A program made the position numbers and the translations under genes. Positions 38,213 to 47,226 of a DNA stretch of 64,000 nt are shown here, piece by piece; positions within the stretch are counted from its first letter, which is position 1, and each line of letters starts with the position of its first letter. Origin of the DNA: Flavobacteriaceae bacterium (GTDB lineage: Bacteria; Bacteroidota; Bacteroidia; Flavobacteriales; Flavobacteriaceae); assembly GCA_947488595.1 (NCBI GenBank), contig CANKZI010000011.1, forward strand, positions 1-64,000. Direction: 5' to 3'. The notes below the pieces were generated by a model. The model saw only the letters and a list, made by a program, of their open reading frames with translations. It was not told the DNA's origin and ran no database searches.

Positions 38213-39045
38213 ACTTTTGTGATTACAATCTCTACTCTTTTATTTAGTTTTTCGTCAACATTTGCTCTTGGGTACTTTCTGCCAAAACCTTGGTGTTTCA
38301 TCCGATTTTTATCAATACCAGAGGCTGCAAAATAATTATATACTTTTTCGGCTCTTGCTTTGGAAAGATTGTTGAGACCAGTTTCTATGTTTCTCGCATC
38401 TTTAAAATAGTTGGTTATGCAGCAAACATGACCATTAAATTCAAATTCAATTGTAGGGTTTTCTACAAAATAAGTAACAATCTTTTTCAATTCTGTTTCA
38501 GCTTCATCTTTGTCGGTAAAAGCGGTACTACTGCCGACAAATAGTAAATGATTGATTATAATTTTGTCGCCGGTTTTTAAATTATCTCCAAGGTTTTTGT
38601 AACCTGAATCACCGTTGAGGCTATCTTTAGTATCGTCACTTAATACTTTTTCGACAACAGAAAAAGCAATCACAATTTCTACTTTTCGATTTTTAGCCCT
38701 CGCAGACACTGCATCGACTTCACTTTCTAAAGAAATTTCGCCTTTCCCAACAACGGTTTTGGGAGTTGAAAATAAAAGCAGATCAATTATTTTGGCCACT
38801 TCGTTTGCTCTTTTCTCTGATAAAATTATATTTGAGTTGTCCAATCCAACATCATCGCAATAACCTTCAACAGTAATTTTGCTGATAGCATAATTCTCTT
38901 TTGAAAGAAAAAAAATTAGTGATTCGGTCTTGTTTTCATCAATCAAAAAACTACCCGAATCAAAGTAAAGGGTAAAGTTTTCTGTTTTTTCTTGAGAAAA
39001 TGAAAAAACAAAAAAAAACATTGAAAATAAAGTAATTAATTTCAT
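38209..39045 (-). CDS. OmpA-family protein with two OmpA-like domains (copy 2)
   Basis: 278 residues: signal peptide (1-18) and two OmpA C-terminal-like domains, about 24-128 (LYFDSGSFLI, VEGYCDDVG, LSEKRANEV, AKNRKVEIVI) and about 160-278 (HLLFVGSSTAF, NGHVCC at 205-209, LSKARAEKVYNYF, LNKRVEIVITKV). There is no membrane barrel and no lipobox. The usual GHTD element of the second domain is GHVCC, shared with the upstream paralog. It starts in a TAATG overlap with that paralog. Peptidoglycan binding is the family role; the altered motif may change it. Confidence 0.88.
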   Translation of the reverse strand: MKLITLFSMFFFVFSFSQEKTENFTLYFDSGSFLIDENKTESLIFFLSKENYAISKITVEGYCDDVGLDNSNIILSEKRANEVAKIIDLLLFSTPKTVVGKGEISLESEVDAVSARAKNRKVEIVIAFSVVEKVLSDDTKDSLNGDSGYKNLGDNLKTGDKIIINHLLFVGSSTAFTDKDEAETELKKIVTYFVENPTIEFEFNGHVCCITNYFKDARNIETGLNNLSKARAEKVYNYFAASGIDKNRMKHQGFGRKYPRANVDEKLNKRVEIVITKV

Positions 39046-39860
39046 TAAACTTTTGTGATTACCAGTTCAACCCTGCGATCATATTGTTGACCTTTGCCCA
39101 GCGGAACTGTATTGCCGTAACCTTTAAATGTCATTCGCGTTTTGGCTATCTTTTTAAAAGCCAAGTATTTATAAACACTTTGCGCCCTGTTGTGCGACAA
39201 TTGTCTTTTTCGGGTTTCTTTGTCAATGGCTTCTTTTTGATAGGGCGGCGTGCAACAAACATGACCTTGAATTTCAAATTGAAGTGTTTTGTATTTTAGT
39301 AAAAGTCGGGCCAATTGGTCCAATTCATTTTTTGATTTTAGCGTAAGTTTGCTGCTTCCTCTTTCAAAAAGTAGGTTTTCGAGATAAATATGATCGCCAA
39401 TAATGTGCTTTTTTTGTACTGAAGTAAAAAAACCTGGGATTTCAATCTTTGGCAAAGGTTTTAAATTCAAAACCACATCGACACGGCGGTTTTTTGAACG
39501 TACTTCGGGTAAGTTCTCGATCACGTCATCGTCAATTAAAATGCGGCCTTTGCCTTCAATGGTAACTATAATTTTGTTTTTGATGCCATTTTCTATGAGT
39601 TTTGATTTGATGGTATTGGCGCGATTGCTCGATAATTTAAAATTATAAGCATCTTTGCCAATATCGTCGGTATAACCAAAAATTTGAATTGACTCTATTC
39701 TAGTCGAATCGGTACTTTGAATGAAATTAATCACCTCATTGGCTTGCTTGTCGTCGAAAGTAAATTTATCAAATTGAAAATAAACCGATTGCACAATCTC
39801 TTCTTGCGCCTGAACAATTCCAAAAATAAAAAAAGGCAGAATTCTTAAAAAATGGCGCAT
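39045..39860 (-). CDS. OmpA-family protein with two OmpA-like domains (copy 1)
   Basis: 271 residues with a signal peptide (1-18, ending VQAQ). First OmpA-like domain about 24-134: VYFQFDKFTF, FGYTDDIG (canonical TD), LSSNRANTI, SKNRRVDVVL. Second about 155-271: NLLFERGSSKL, QGHVCC (198-203), LSHNRAQSVYKYL, YDRRVELVITKV. It is followed in a TAATG overlap by its paralog and preceded in the same way by the S41 peptidase gene, so the three are translationally chained. The 3' ends of both paralogs carry the same 11-base stretch, which indicates tandem duplication. Confidence 0.88.
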   Translation of the reverse strand: MRHFLRILPFFIFGIVQAQEEIVQSVYFQFDKFTFDDKQANEVINFIQSTDSTRIESIQIFGYTDDIGKDAYNFKLSSNRANTIKSKLIENGIKNKIIVTIEGKGRILIDDDVIENLPEVRSKNRRVDVVLNLKPLPKIEIPGFFTSVQKKHIIGDHIYLENLLFERGSSKLTLKSKNELDQLARLLLKYKTLQFEIQGHVCCTPPYQKEAIDKETRKRQLSHNRAQSVYKYLAFKKIAKTRMTFKGYGNTVPLGKGQQYDRRVELVITKV

Positions 39861-41497
39861 TATTTTCTTAATATTTTATTGTATTCTGAGGTATTAGAAA
39901 GCAAAGATTCGGCTTTTTTAATTTCAGAATTGTTTTTGATATAATATTGATACAAACCTTCTTTGTATTGATAACGTTTAATGATTTCGTCAACAATTAG
40001 ATTTTTGATTTCTTTTTGGTATTTGTTCAATTGTGTTTCTTCACTTTTTTGAACAGCAGCTAATAATTGCTGGTATTCGGCGACAATCGATTCGTCTAAT
40101 TTTTCTTTTTTTGCTGCCTCAAGCGTTTGCTTCAAAGCCAATTCGGTTTCGGTATCAAAACTGAAATTTTTATTTTTCAAAAACTGCTTAAAGTTTGCAT
40201 AATCAGCGTCGGTAAATGTAGGAATTTTATCGCCTAAATTTGGATTTTTGTAATAATACTCCGTAACATAATCAAAAATGCCGTCGTTTTTTTGCAAAGC
40301 CAAAGTAATGTAACTCAGATTACTTTCTTCTAAAACTACATCAGGTAAAATCCCTCCACCATCATAAACCGTCCTTCCTTTTTTGGTTTTAAAAGCATTG
40401 TATTTTGATTCGTCGGTGCGAATTGCTTTACCATCTTTGTCTTTTTTTGAATAATCCAAAGCCTGAATACATCTTCCTGATGGGGTATAATAACGCGAAA
40501 TGGTGACTTTTACTTGTGTTCCATAAGTCAAATCAATCGGACGCTGCACCAGTCCTTTTCCGAAACTACGGCTGCCAACAACCACGGCGCGATCCAAATC
40601 TTGCAAAGCGCCAGCGACAATTTCTGATGCCGAAGCACTTTTTCCATCTACAATAACGACTAACGGAATGTCCAAATCAACAGGGTCTTTTAGTGTTTTG
40701 TATGTATTGTTGTGCTTTTCGATTTTGGATTTTGTTGTAACGATTGTTTCATTTTTTGGAACAAATAAATTGCAAATATTAACGGCTTCATTCAAAAGTC
40801 CACCTGGATTGCCTCTCATATCCAAGATAATTCTCTCGGCGCCATCATTTTTTAACTGTTCTAAAGCTTCTTTGGTTTCTGATGCTGCTTTTCGGTTGAA
40901 TTGCGCCAAAACAATATAACCTGTTTTGGCATTTATTTTTCCAAAAAACGGAACCGCTTTTACTTCGACCTCTTCTAAAATAATTTGAGTGGCCAAAATT
41001 TTTCCTTGTCGGCTGTACTTGATATCGATTTTAGCATTTTTTGCACCACGAAACAATTGTGAAGCATCTTCTTTATAATCTTCCAAATCAATGTCGCCAA
41101 TTTGAATGATTTGATCACCTGCTTTTAGCCCGGCTTTGTCGGCAGGATAACCTTTATAAGGTTCTTTGACTATTACTTTTCCTTCCCTTCGGGTAATTAT
41201 CGCGCCAATTCCGGTGTATTCTCCGGTGCTATTGATTTTGAATTTAACAACATCCTGTTCATTAAAATAGTTGGTGTAAGGGTCCAAATCGGACAACATG
41301 CTTTTGATTGCTTTGTCCATCAATTCTCCTGGATTGGTTTCGTCAACATAATTCATATTGACTGTTTTGAAAAGTTCTGTAAAAATTTCAACTTGTTTGG
41401 CTATTTCAAAAAAATCATCTTTAAAACTAGTGCCTACATAAAGAAATCCCGCGGCAATGACTGGAATTATATATTTTTTTCTAAACAAAGTGTACAT
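39860..41497 (-). CDS. S41 family C-terminal processing peptidase
   Basis: 545 residues with an N-terminal membrane anchor or signal (about 8-25), a PDZ domain (about 92-165, GIGAIITRREGKVIVKEP, PADKAGLKAGD), the S41 catalytic core with GNPGGLL, the nucleophile Ser in GKSASASEIVAG and the general-base Lys in GSRSFGKGLVQ, and a helical C-terminal extension (about 430-545) rich in K, E and Q. It acts on envelope proteins. It lies downstream of rnpA (114-base gap) and overlaps the first OmpA-like gene by one base. Confidence 0.94.
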   Translation of the reverse strand: MYTLFRKKYIIPVIAAGFLYVGTSFKDDFFEIAKQVEIFTELFKTVNMNYVDETNPGELMDKAIKSMLSDLDPYTNYFNEQDVVKFKINSTGEYTGIGAIITRREGKVIVKEPYKGYPADKAGLKAGDQIIQIGDIDLEDYKEDASQLFRGAKNAKIDIKYSRQGKILATQIILEEVEVKAVPFFGKINAKTGYIVLAQFNRKAASETKEALEQLKNDGAERIILDMRGNPGGLLNEAVNICNLFVPKNETIVTTKSKIEKHNNTYKTLKDPVDLDIPLVVIVDGKSASASEIVAGALQDLDRAVVVGSRSFGKGLVQRPIDLTYGTQVKVTISRYYTPSGRCIQALDYSKKDKDGKAIRTDESKYNAFKTKKGRTVYDGGGILPDVVLEESNLSYITLALQKNDGIFDYVTEYYYKNPNLGDKIPTFTDADYANFKQFLKNKNFSFDTETELALKQTLEAAKKEKLDESIVAEYQQLLAAVQKSEETQLNKYQKEIKNLIVDEIIKRYQYKEGLYQYYIKNNSEIKKAESLLSNTSEYNKILRK

Positions 41498-41611
41498 GTT
41501 TTTAATATTTTTTGTTGTAAAATTTCAGCAAACAAAACCAAACAAGGCTACTAAAATACAATAATTCATTGATAATAATGTTACTTTACAATTTAACTCG
41601 TTTTTAGTTTT

Positions 41612-41998
41612 TTAAGTATCGGTTGGTTTGTTAATTTGTTCTAAAAATTTTTGAAACAGTTGTATGGTTCTGCTATTGATTTCGGAATAGGTTAAGCGGT
41701 CTTTGGTTTGATAAAAAAACATAAAAGCATACTTTTGGTTTAAATTTTCTAAAAGTAAATGTTTGTTCAAACGATAAGTTTCGCGTAACAAACGCTTAAA
41801 ATAATTGCGATCAACCGCTTTTTTAAAATATTTTTTAGAAACCGAAACACCCATTTTTAATTTTTCGCCTTCGGCAAGTACGACCGGAACAAAAACCAAA
41901 CGCAATGGGTATTTTGCGACCGATTTTCCTTCGGCAAAAAGCAAATCGATGGTTTTGCTGCTTTTGAGTTTTTCGTGTTTCGGATAGGTAAATTCCAT
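41612..41998 (-). CDS. rnpA: ribonuclease P protein component
   Basis: 128 residues; the protein subunit that assists the P RNA in tRNA 5' maturation. The RNA-binding signature KAVDRNYFKRLLRETYRLNK fits the RNR motif of the family, with KMGVSVSKKYFKKA before it. The frame reaches 42067, but the ATG at 41998 gives MEFTYPKHEKLKSS, the normal N-terminus in this phylum. rpmH is not adjacent here, unlike in many bacteria. Confidence 0.93.
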   Translation of the reverse strand: MEFTYPKHEKLKSSKTIDLLFAEGKSVAKYPLRLVFVPVVLAEGEKLKMGVSVSKKYFKKAVDRNYFKRLLRETYRLNKHLLLENLNQKYAFMFFYQTKDRLTYSEINSRTIQLFQKFLEQINKPTDT

Positions 41999-42351
41999 AA
42001 TGCAAAGGTATAAAAAACAAACCTTGAATAAATATTGTTGCTTTGATTTGTAATGTTGTATTTTCAAATGTTTTTAGCTGAAGTACAATTGGAGTAAATA
42101 AATGTTACTTTTGACTAAAATCACTTTTAATTTGCAAAGTATGTTGGTGAACTTGCGGAGAAGATTTTTCGTTTTACGGTCAAAGCGTGCAAGCGTTTTT
42201 TTCAGGTTGGGCGTTCGTGACGCTAATACGAAAACAGAAGACGCACCAAGTCATCATAAGCCTGTTTTTTTATGGATGATTCTAAATTAGATGTTGGTGT
42301 CAAAGCATTTTGCCATCTGGTATTTGATTTCAAAAAAAGCAATTAATAAAT
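41999..42351. other. 353-base intergenic region with an unexplained GC-richer core
   Basis: It lies between the divergent rnpA and PagL-like genes. The flanks are AT-rich and probably hold the promoters. The core (about 42140-42250) is noticeably richer in G and C (GAACTTGCGGAGAAG, GGGCGTTCGTGACGC) and contains GAACGCCCAA on the minus strand, which also ends element copy A. A 62-codon plus-strand frame at 42102-42290 has no recognisable product and was not called. It could be a degenerate element copy or a remnant. Confidence 0.4.
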
Positions 42352-42966
42352 ATGAAAAAAAAACTACTTGTCGTACTCTTTTTTATGTTGTTGCAGAACA
42401 GTTTTAGTCAAGAAAAAAAACACCCGATGTTTGTTGGATTGCATTATGGTTTTGGGAACGAAATCAAAAACACCGATTATACGTATACCAATCGTTACGT
42501 CAAAGGACAATTGTATTATGTAATAAAAATCAAAAAAGATTTAAGTTTTGAGTTACTGTTACAACCAGAAATTAATTGTGCCACACACCAATTATTGAAT
42601 CTTTATTTTGTTACGCCCGACGAACCCGATTTTGAAGAAAAAAGAGCACTTTATACCCAATTAAAAGACATCAACGAATATGTTCTGAATGTTGGTTTTA
42701 TTGTTAGAAAACCATTGTCTAAAACCTTTAGTATTTATGTTTTAGCAAGTATTGGTCCAATGTTTACAGATACTGAAACCGAAAGATTATCAAAAGGATT
42801 TGCTTTTTCGGACGTTCTGGCTCTGGGATTTTCATTAAAAACAAAAAAGGTAATTTTTGATTTTCGTCCAAATTTAAGGCATACTTCAAATGCAGGATTG
42901 CAAAAATCGAATGCAGGGTTCAATACTTTTAATTTTGAATTTGGAGTTGCATTGCCAATAAACTAA
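42352..42966 (+). CDS. PagL-like acyloxyacyl hydrolase (lipid A 3-O-deacylase)
   Basis: 204 residues: signal peptide (1-19, ending SFSQ) and a small 8-strand barrel. The PagL catalytic pattern is present near the C-terminus: HTSNAGL (His177, Ser179, Asn180) with KSNAGFNTFNFEFG after it. PagL enzymes remove the 3-hydroxyacyl chain at position 3 of lipid A in the outer membrane. Overall similarity to proteobacterial PagL is low, so the name rests on this motif, length and topology. It is convergent with the next gene, with a 4-base overlap. Confidence 0.8.
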   Translation: MKKKLLVVLFFMLLQNSFSQEKKHPMFVGLHYGFGNEIKNTDYTYTNRYVKGQLYYVIKIKKDLSFELLLQPEINCATHQLLNLYFVTPDEPDFEEKRALYTQLKDINEYVLNVGFIVRKPLSKTFSIYVLASIGPMFTDTETERLSKGFAFSDVLALGFSLKTKKVIFDFRPNLRHTSNAGLQKSNAGFNTFNFEFGVALPIN

Positions 42967-43379
42967 TTGGCCACGTAGATGTTGTAAACAAATTTCACAT
43001 CGGCATAATTGATATAAAACTGTTTGCGATTGCCTTGGTTTTTTCGGGTTACAATTTGTATTGTACAAGCACCACCACCATTGTCCTCGCAGTCGAGTGT
43101 GATGGTTTCATCAAATTCGGTTTCAATTTTTTGACCGTAAGCTAAAATTTTAAACAACTGAATTTCTTGTGAAGCAACAATTACTCTATTTTTATTGCCG
43201 TCAAGCGTAATCACTACGGTAGATTCTTTAAAATCAGACCATTTGCCCCACTTTCCTTTGGTATCTTTTTCGAGAATACTATAACTCGAGGCTTTAAATT
43301 TATAGACTTGTGCCGATACAGATACTGGGCTAACAAAATTCAAAAAAAAGTAAAGAAACAGGAGAGGTGAAAATTTCAT
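42963..43379 (-). CDS. exported protein of unknown function
   Basis: 138 residues with a signal peptide (1-23, ending SVSAQ). The mature part appears beta-rich (VVITLDGNKNRVIVAS, TLDCEDNGGGACTIQIVT) with a cysteine pair (Cys98 and Cys105 by count) that could form a disulfide. No family was recognised. It converges on the PagL-like gene with overlapping stops. Confidence 0.7.
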   Translation of the reverse strand: MKFSPLLFLYFFLNFVSPVSVSAQVYKFKASSYSILEKDTKGKWGKWSDFKESTVVITLDGNKNRVIVASQEIQLFKILAYGQKIETEFDETITLDCEDNGGGACTIQIVTRKNQGNRKQFYINYADVKFVYNIYVAN

Positions 43380-43450
43380 TGTATTGGTTTTATGTTGTAA
43401 AGCTACAAATTCTGTTAATAAAAATACCTAGCAATAGAACATGATTTTGG

Positions 43451-45325
43451 TTATTTTATTTCGAAAACATTATTCTCTTTTTTCACATCCGCCATCTGGC
43501 TCTTGGGGTCAATAGTGATTTTTTTGATGCTGTTTTTGGATTGATTGATTTCAAATTCGAAATTATAAGATGCCCAAGCCCAATCCTTTAAAACGGTTCT
43601 TTTTTGGTTGGGATTTTCGTTTTCTTTGGTATAATACATCATCCGCAACGGAATATAAAAGCTTTCTTGACTTCCGTCAACATAATCAACCAAAATTTCT
43701 AAAGGCATTGGCATTCTACCAATTCGCTCCAGTGTAATTACGGTTTTATTTTGTGTTTCAATCACCGATTTGATACCATAATCAATAGTATTTGTGGTTT
43801 GTGTCCAATCGATTAAATACCAATCCAATTCGGCACCAGAAACCTTTTCGGCGGTACGTTTAATATCGTTGGGTGTTGGGTGTTTGAATTTAAATTCATT
43901 ATAATATCTTTTCAAAGTTTTTAAGACATTGTCTTTTCCGATGAGGTAACACAATTGCGCCAAAAAAACCTCGCCTTTACTATATGAAGTAATACTATAA
44001 ACCCGATTTTCATCGAAACGATCGGCATTTGTCGTTTGCGGCAATTCTTTGCCCGAATTGGCCATATTAATATAACTAGCATAAGCGTTTACAAAAGGAT
44101 TTTCTTTCTTGTTTTCGGCAATTTCATTCAGCGCATAATCTTCTAAAAAAGAAGTAAAACCTTCGTCCATCCAACCATGTTTGATTTCGTTCGTAGCCAA
44201 AATATGCTGGAACCAAGAATGGGCCATTTCGTGTGCTGTAACGCCAAGCAAACCATCAAAAGTACCTTCACCTAAAATTAAAGTACACATAGCATATTCC
44301 ATTCCGCCATCGCCACCTTGAATTACCGAATATTGCTCATAGGGATATTTCCCAACGGTTGTATTGTACAATTGCATTAACGCTAAGGTTTTGGGTTGCA
44401 ATTTTTTCCAGTTATCAATAATTTTAGGGTTGTTTTTGTATAAAAAATGCAGTGTCGCTCCGTTAGGAACTTTAACGGTATCGTGCAGGTAATTGGGATC
44501 GGCAGCCCAAGTAAAATCATGTACCATCGGTGCTATAAAATGCCAAGTTAGCGTTTTAATTTTCTTTGGTATTTTTACCTCAATGCCATTATCCTGATAG
44601 CCATATCCGATTTCATTTTTGTTTTGTAAGTAACCAGATCCGCCAATAATATAATTTTTATCGATGGTGATTTTTACATCAAAATTGCCCCAAACACCAT
44701 GAAATTCGCGTGCTATATAAGGATCAGCATGCCAACCTTCGTAATCAAATTCGGCTATTTTTGGATACCATTGCGCCATCGAAAGTGCTATGCCTTCGGC
44801 GTTATTTCGACCAGAACGTCTTATTTGAACTGGAACCTGCCCTTCAAAATCTAAACTAAATGTTGTTTTTTGATTGGGTAATATTGGTTGCGCCAAAGTA
44901 ACTTCTAAAATCGTTCCATTGGTTTTTGTCAAAGCAGCAATTCCATTTTGTTTGAAATTGCTAATTTTTAAAAATCCGATTTCGTTGGGTTTTAAATTTT
45001 TGATGCGACTTTCTTTGGTTTCTTTTCCGTCGATTTTTAATTTGTGAACCATTCTAGAATCTGGATCTTTAATGGTTTGAATTCGCTCATCCATTTCGCT
45101 TCCAGGCTGAAATGCATTGGGGTACAAATGATAAAAAACTTTTTTGAGCGTGTCTTGCGAATTATTACTGTAAACTAATTCTTGTTTCCCGTTGTAAAGA
45201 TAGGTTCTCACATCTACAGCTACTTCCATTTTATAATCGACTTTTTGTTGCCAATAACTAGAATTCTGTGCGAAATTGCTTCCGAAAGACAATACAAAAA
45301 CACACATTAGCAATAGATTTTTCAT
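43451..45325 (-). CDS. M1 family zinc aminopeptidase, exported
   Basis: 624 residues with a signal peptide (1-19, ending NFAQ). The M1 fold is shown by GGMEYAM (exopeptidase GxMEN-like element), the zinc site HEMAHSWFQH and the third ligand in WMDEGFTSFLE, 18 residues on, plus the catalytic-type Tyr in YSKGEVFL. There is no T9SS sorting domain, so it is probably periplasmic or outer-membrane associated. The C-terminal part (about 500-624) is the usual beta domain. A terminator of the upstream subtilase gene lies just before it. Confidence 0.93.
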   Translation of the reverse strand: MKNLLLMCVFVLSFGSNFAQNSSYWQQKVDYKMEVAVDVRTYLYNGKQELVYSNNSQDTLKKVFYHLYPNAFQPGSEMDERIQTIKDPDSRMVHKLKIDGKETKESRIKNLKPNEIGFLKISNFKQNGIAALTKTNGTILEVTLAQPILPNQKTTFSLDFEGQVPVQIRRSGRNNAEGIALSMAQWYPKIAEFDYEGWHADPYIAREFHGVWGNFDVKITIDKNYIIGGSGYLQNKNEIGYGYQDNGIEVKIPKKIKTLTWHFIAPMVHDFTWAADPNYLHDTVKVPNGATLHFLYKNNPKIIDNWKKLQPKTLALMQLYNTTVGKYPYEQYSVIQGGDGGMEYAMCTLILGEGTFDGLLGVTAHEMAHSWFQHILATNEIKHGWMDEGFTSFLEDYALNEIAENKKENPFVNAYASYINMANSGKELPQTTNADRFDENRVYSITSYSKGEVFLAQLCYLIGKDNVLKTLKRYYNEFKFKHPTPNDIKRTAEKVSGAELDWYLIDWTQTTNTIDYGIKSVIETQNKTVITLERIGRMPMPLEILVDYVDGSQESFYIPLRMMYYTKENENPNQKRTVLKDWAWASYNFEFEINQSKNSIKKITIDPKSQMADVKKENNVFEIK

Positions 45326-45404
45326 TTTAAAAGGAATAAAGAATGGAACTAATTTACAAAGAAAAGCTTTTTAAAAACGCGGCAACAATTGACGCTATAA
45401 AATT

Positions 45405-45447
45405 AAAAAAGCTTACCAAAATAAAATTATTTTCAGTAAGCTTTTTT
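45405..45447 (-). terminator. intrinsic terminator after the subtilase gene
   Basis: AAAAAAGCTTAC (45405-45416) pairs perfectly with GTAAGCTTTTTT (45436-45447), with a 19-base AT-rich loop. On the minus strand it lies 30 bases past the subtilase stop and 80 bases ahead of the M1 gene start. Confidence 0.88.
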
Positions 45448-45476
45448 ATTTAATTTTTAAAAACCCATCTATTTGA

Positions 45477-47093
45477 TTAACCTTTAATTTTGTTTTGTTT
45501 TGGATTTTTAGACATTTGCTCAGCCATGACCAAAGCATTATAAGCATTGACCATTTTGCCCGAAACTGCTAAAGTAGTGAAAGGTTTTTGGTTGCTTTCG
45601 TCGCCGCCAACAATTACATCTTGGGTAATTGGATTTCCAGAATCCATCAAGATTTGTTTCACTTGTTTGGCCGAAAGTTTCGGATAATAAGAACGAATCA
45701 ATGCAGCAACTCCCGCTACGTTTGGCGATGCCATTGACGTTCCTTGCAGGAATTGAAAAGTATTGTTTGGAACGGTTGCATAAATTTGTACACCAGGCGC
45801 AAACACATCGACGTTTAGCTGACCAAAATTAGAAAAATCAGCAACAACTTTGGCGCCATATTCGTAATATAAAGCGCCAACTGTAATTAAGTTCGAAGCG
45901 AATTCGGTTTTTTTATCGTCGGAGTCATTCGGAAAATTATCTTCAATATCAATATCTTTTGCATCATTTCCTGCAGCATGCACAATTAAAACATCTTTCT
46001 TTTCGGCATATTTAATTGCATCATAAACCCATTGTTTGTGTGGTGAGAATGCTTTTCCGAAACTTCCATTAATTACTTTTGCACCATTATCAACCGCGTA
46101 TCTGATGGCTAAAGCAATGTCTTTATCATATTCATCTCCATCTGGAACAGCTCTAGCGGTAAGAATTTGAACGTTATTGGCAATTCCGTCTCCACCAATA
46201 TTGTTGTTTCTGGTTTGCGCTACAATTCCGGCCACGTGCGTTCCATGAAGCGCTTCGTTTTTATCTGGACCAATAACGTTGTTATTGCCGTATTTGGTAT
46301 CTTTCAAATCTTCTGGATTGTCACCTAAAATTTTTCGGTAATCGGTGTATGACTTTGGACCTGACAAAATCACGTCCATTTGATCCGATTGTTTTTTAAT
46401 TTCTGAAAGTAAATCAGGTATCGGCAATCCATAATTTAACATTTGTCCAATGATGGCTTTGCTCCTTTTAATTTCGGCATCAGACGACTCGATTTTGGCC
46501 ACTTCATCGGCCGTATAAACACTTTTTCCTAAGTGTTTTTGCAAAACTTCATCTGCATTTTTAGTAGCAGTCATCGCCATTTCCATTTGCGCTTTTCCAG
46601 CCTTTGCATCTTCAAATTTTTTATCATTGGCTGCTTTTGCTTTCAAAAACGTTGGTTCGTCAACCAAATTTTTGTTGTTGGCAATTCTTTCGTATTCATA
46701 ATTTTCTTTAGTGATATCACCCAAAAAATTCCAACCATGAATGTCGTCGATGTAACCGTTTTTGTCATCATCTTTTCCGTTTCCAGGAATTTCTTTTTTG
46801 TTGGTCCAAACCACCGATTTTAAATCATCGTGCTCAATATCTACGCCCGAATCGACGATACCAACAATTACAGTCGTGCCTTTTTTGTCTTTTAGTAATT
46901 CGGCGTACGCCTTATCAACACTCATTCCCGGAATACTGTCATTTGATAAATCAAGATGGCTCCATCGCTGCAATTGTGTTTCGGTTAAAGCTGTTTTTTT
47001 TGGAGTGAATGCTGGTGTGTTTTGTGCGTTTGCCGTTAAAGAAATTGCCAAAAAAGCAAAAACAGACAAGCGGATTAATTTTGATATTTTCAT
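45477..47093 (-). CDS. S8 subtilisin-like serine protease with a large insertion
   Basis: 538 residues: signal peptide (1-23, ending ANAQ), catalytic Asp81 in IVDSGVD, His293 in HGTHVAG, and Ser in GTSMASPNVAG (about 465). The Asp and His motifs are about 210 residues apart, far more than the usual 30-40: a charged helical insertion (about 136-285, rich in K, E, D and A) lies between them. The C-terminus ends KNPKQNKIKG without a T9SS domain, so periplasmic or lipoprotein-independent export is likely. The insertion may be a regulatory or prodomain-like segment; that is inference. Confidence 0.93.
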   Translation of the reverse strand: MKISKLIRLSVFAFLAISLTANAQNTPAFTPKKTALTETQLQRWSHLDLSNDSIPGMSVDKAYAELLKDKKGTTVIVGIVDSGVDIEHDDLKSVVWTNKKEIPGNGKDDDKNGYIDDIHGWNFLGDITKENYEYERIANNKNLVDEPTFLKAKAANDKKFEDAKAGKAQMEMAMTATKNADEVLQKHLGKSVYTADEVAKIESSDAEIKRSKAIIGQMLNYGLPIPDLLSEIKKQSDQMDVILSGPKSYTDYRKILGDNPEDLKDTKYGNNNVIGPDKNEALHGTHVAGIVAQTRNNNIGGDGIANNVQILTARAVPDGDEYDKDIALAIRYAVDNGAKVINGSFGKAFSPHKQWVYDAIKYAEKKDVLIVHAAGNDAKDIDIEDNFPNDSDDKKTEFASNLITVGALYYEYGAKVVADFSNFGQLNVDVFAPGVQIYATVPNNTFQFLQGTSMASPNVAGVAALIRSYYPKLSAKQVKQILMDSGNPITQDVIVGGDESNQKPFTTLAVSGKMVNAYNALVMAEQMSKNPKQNKIKG

Positions 47094-47226
47094 TTGTTAT
47101 TGTTTTTAAATGTGGTAATTGGACAAAAATAGTGGAACAATGTTACAAGGTCGTTAATAATTAACTTTATTTTAGGAAGTGATTTAACACTTTGATTGTT
47201 ATGAATATGAAACTAGAATATTAGGT

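Noticed and set aside
42102..42290. 62-codon plus-strand frame in the rnpA/PagL-like gap
   Set aside because: No signal, motif or plausible homology; treated as chance frame in an intergenic region.
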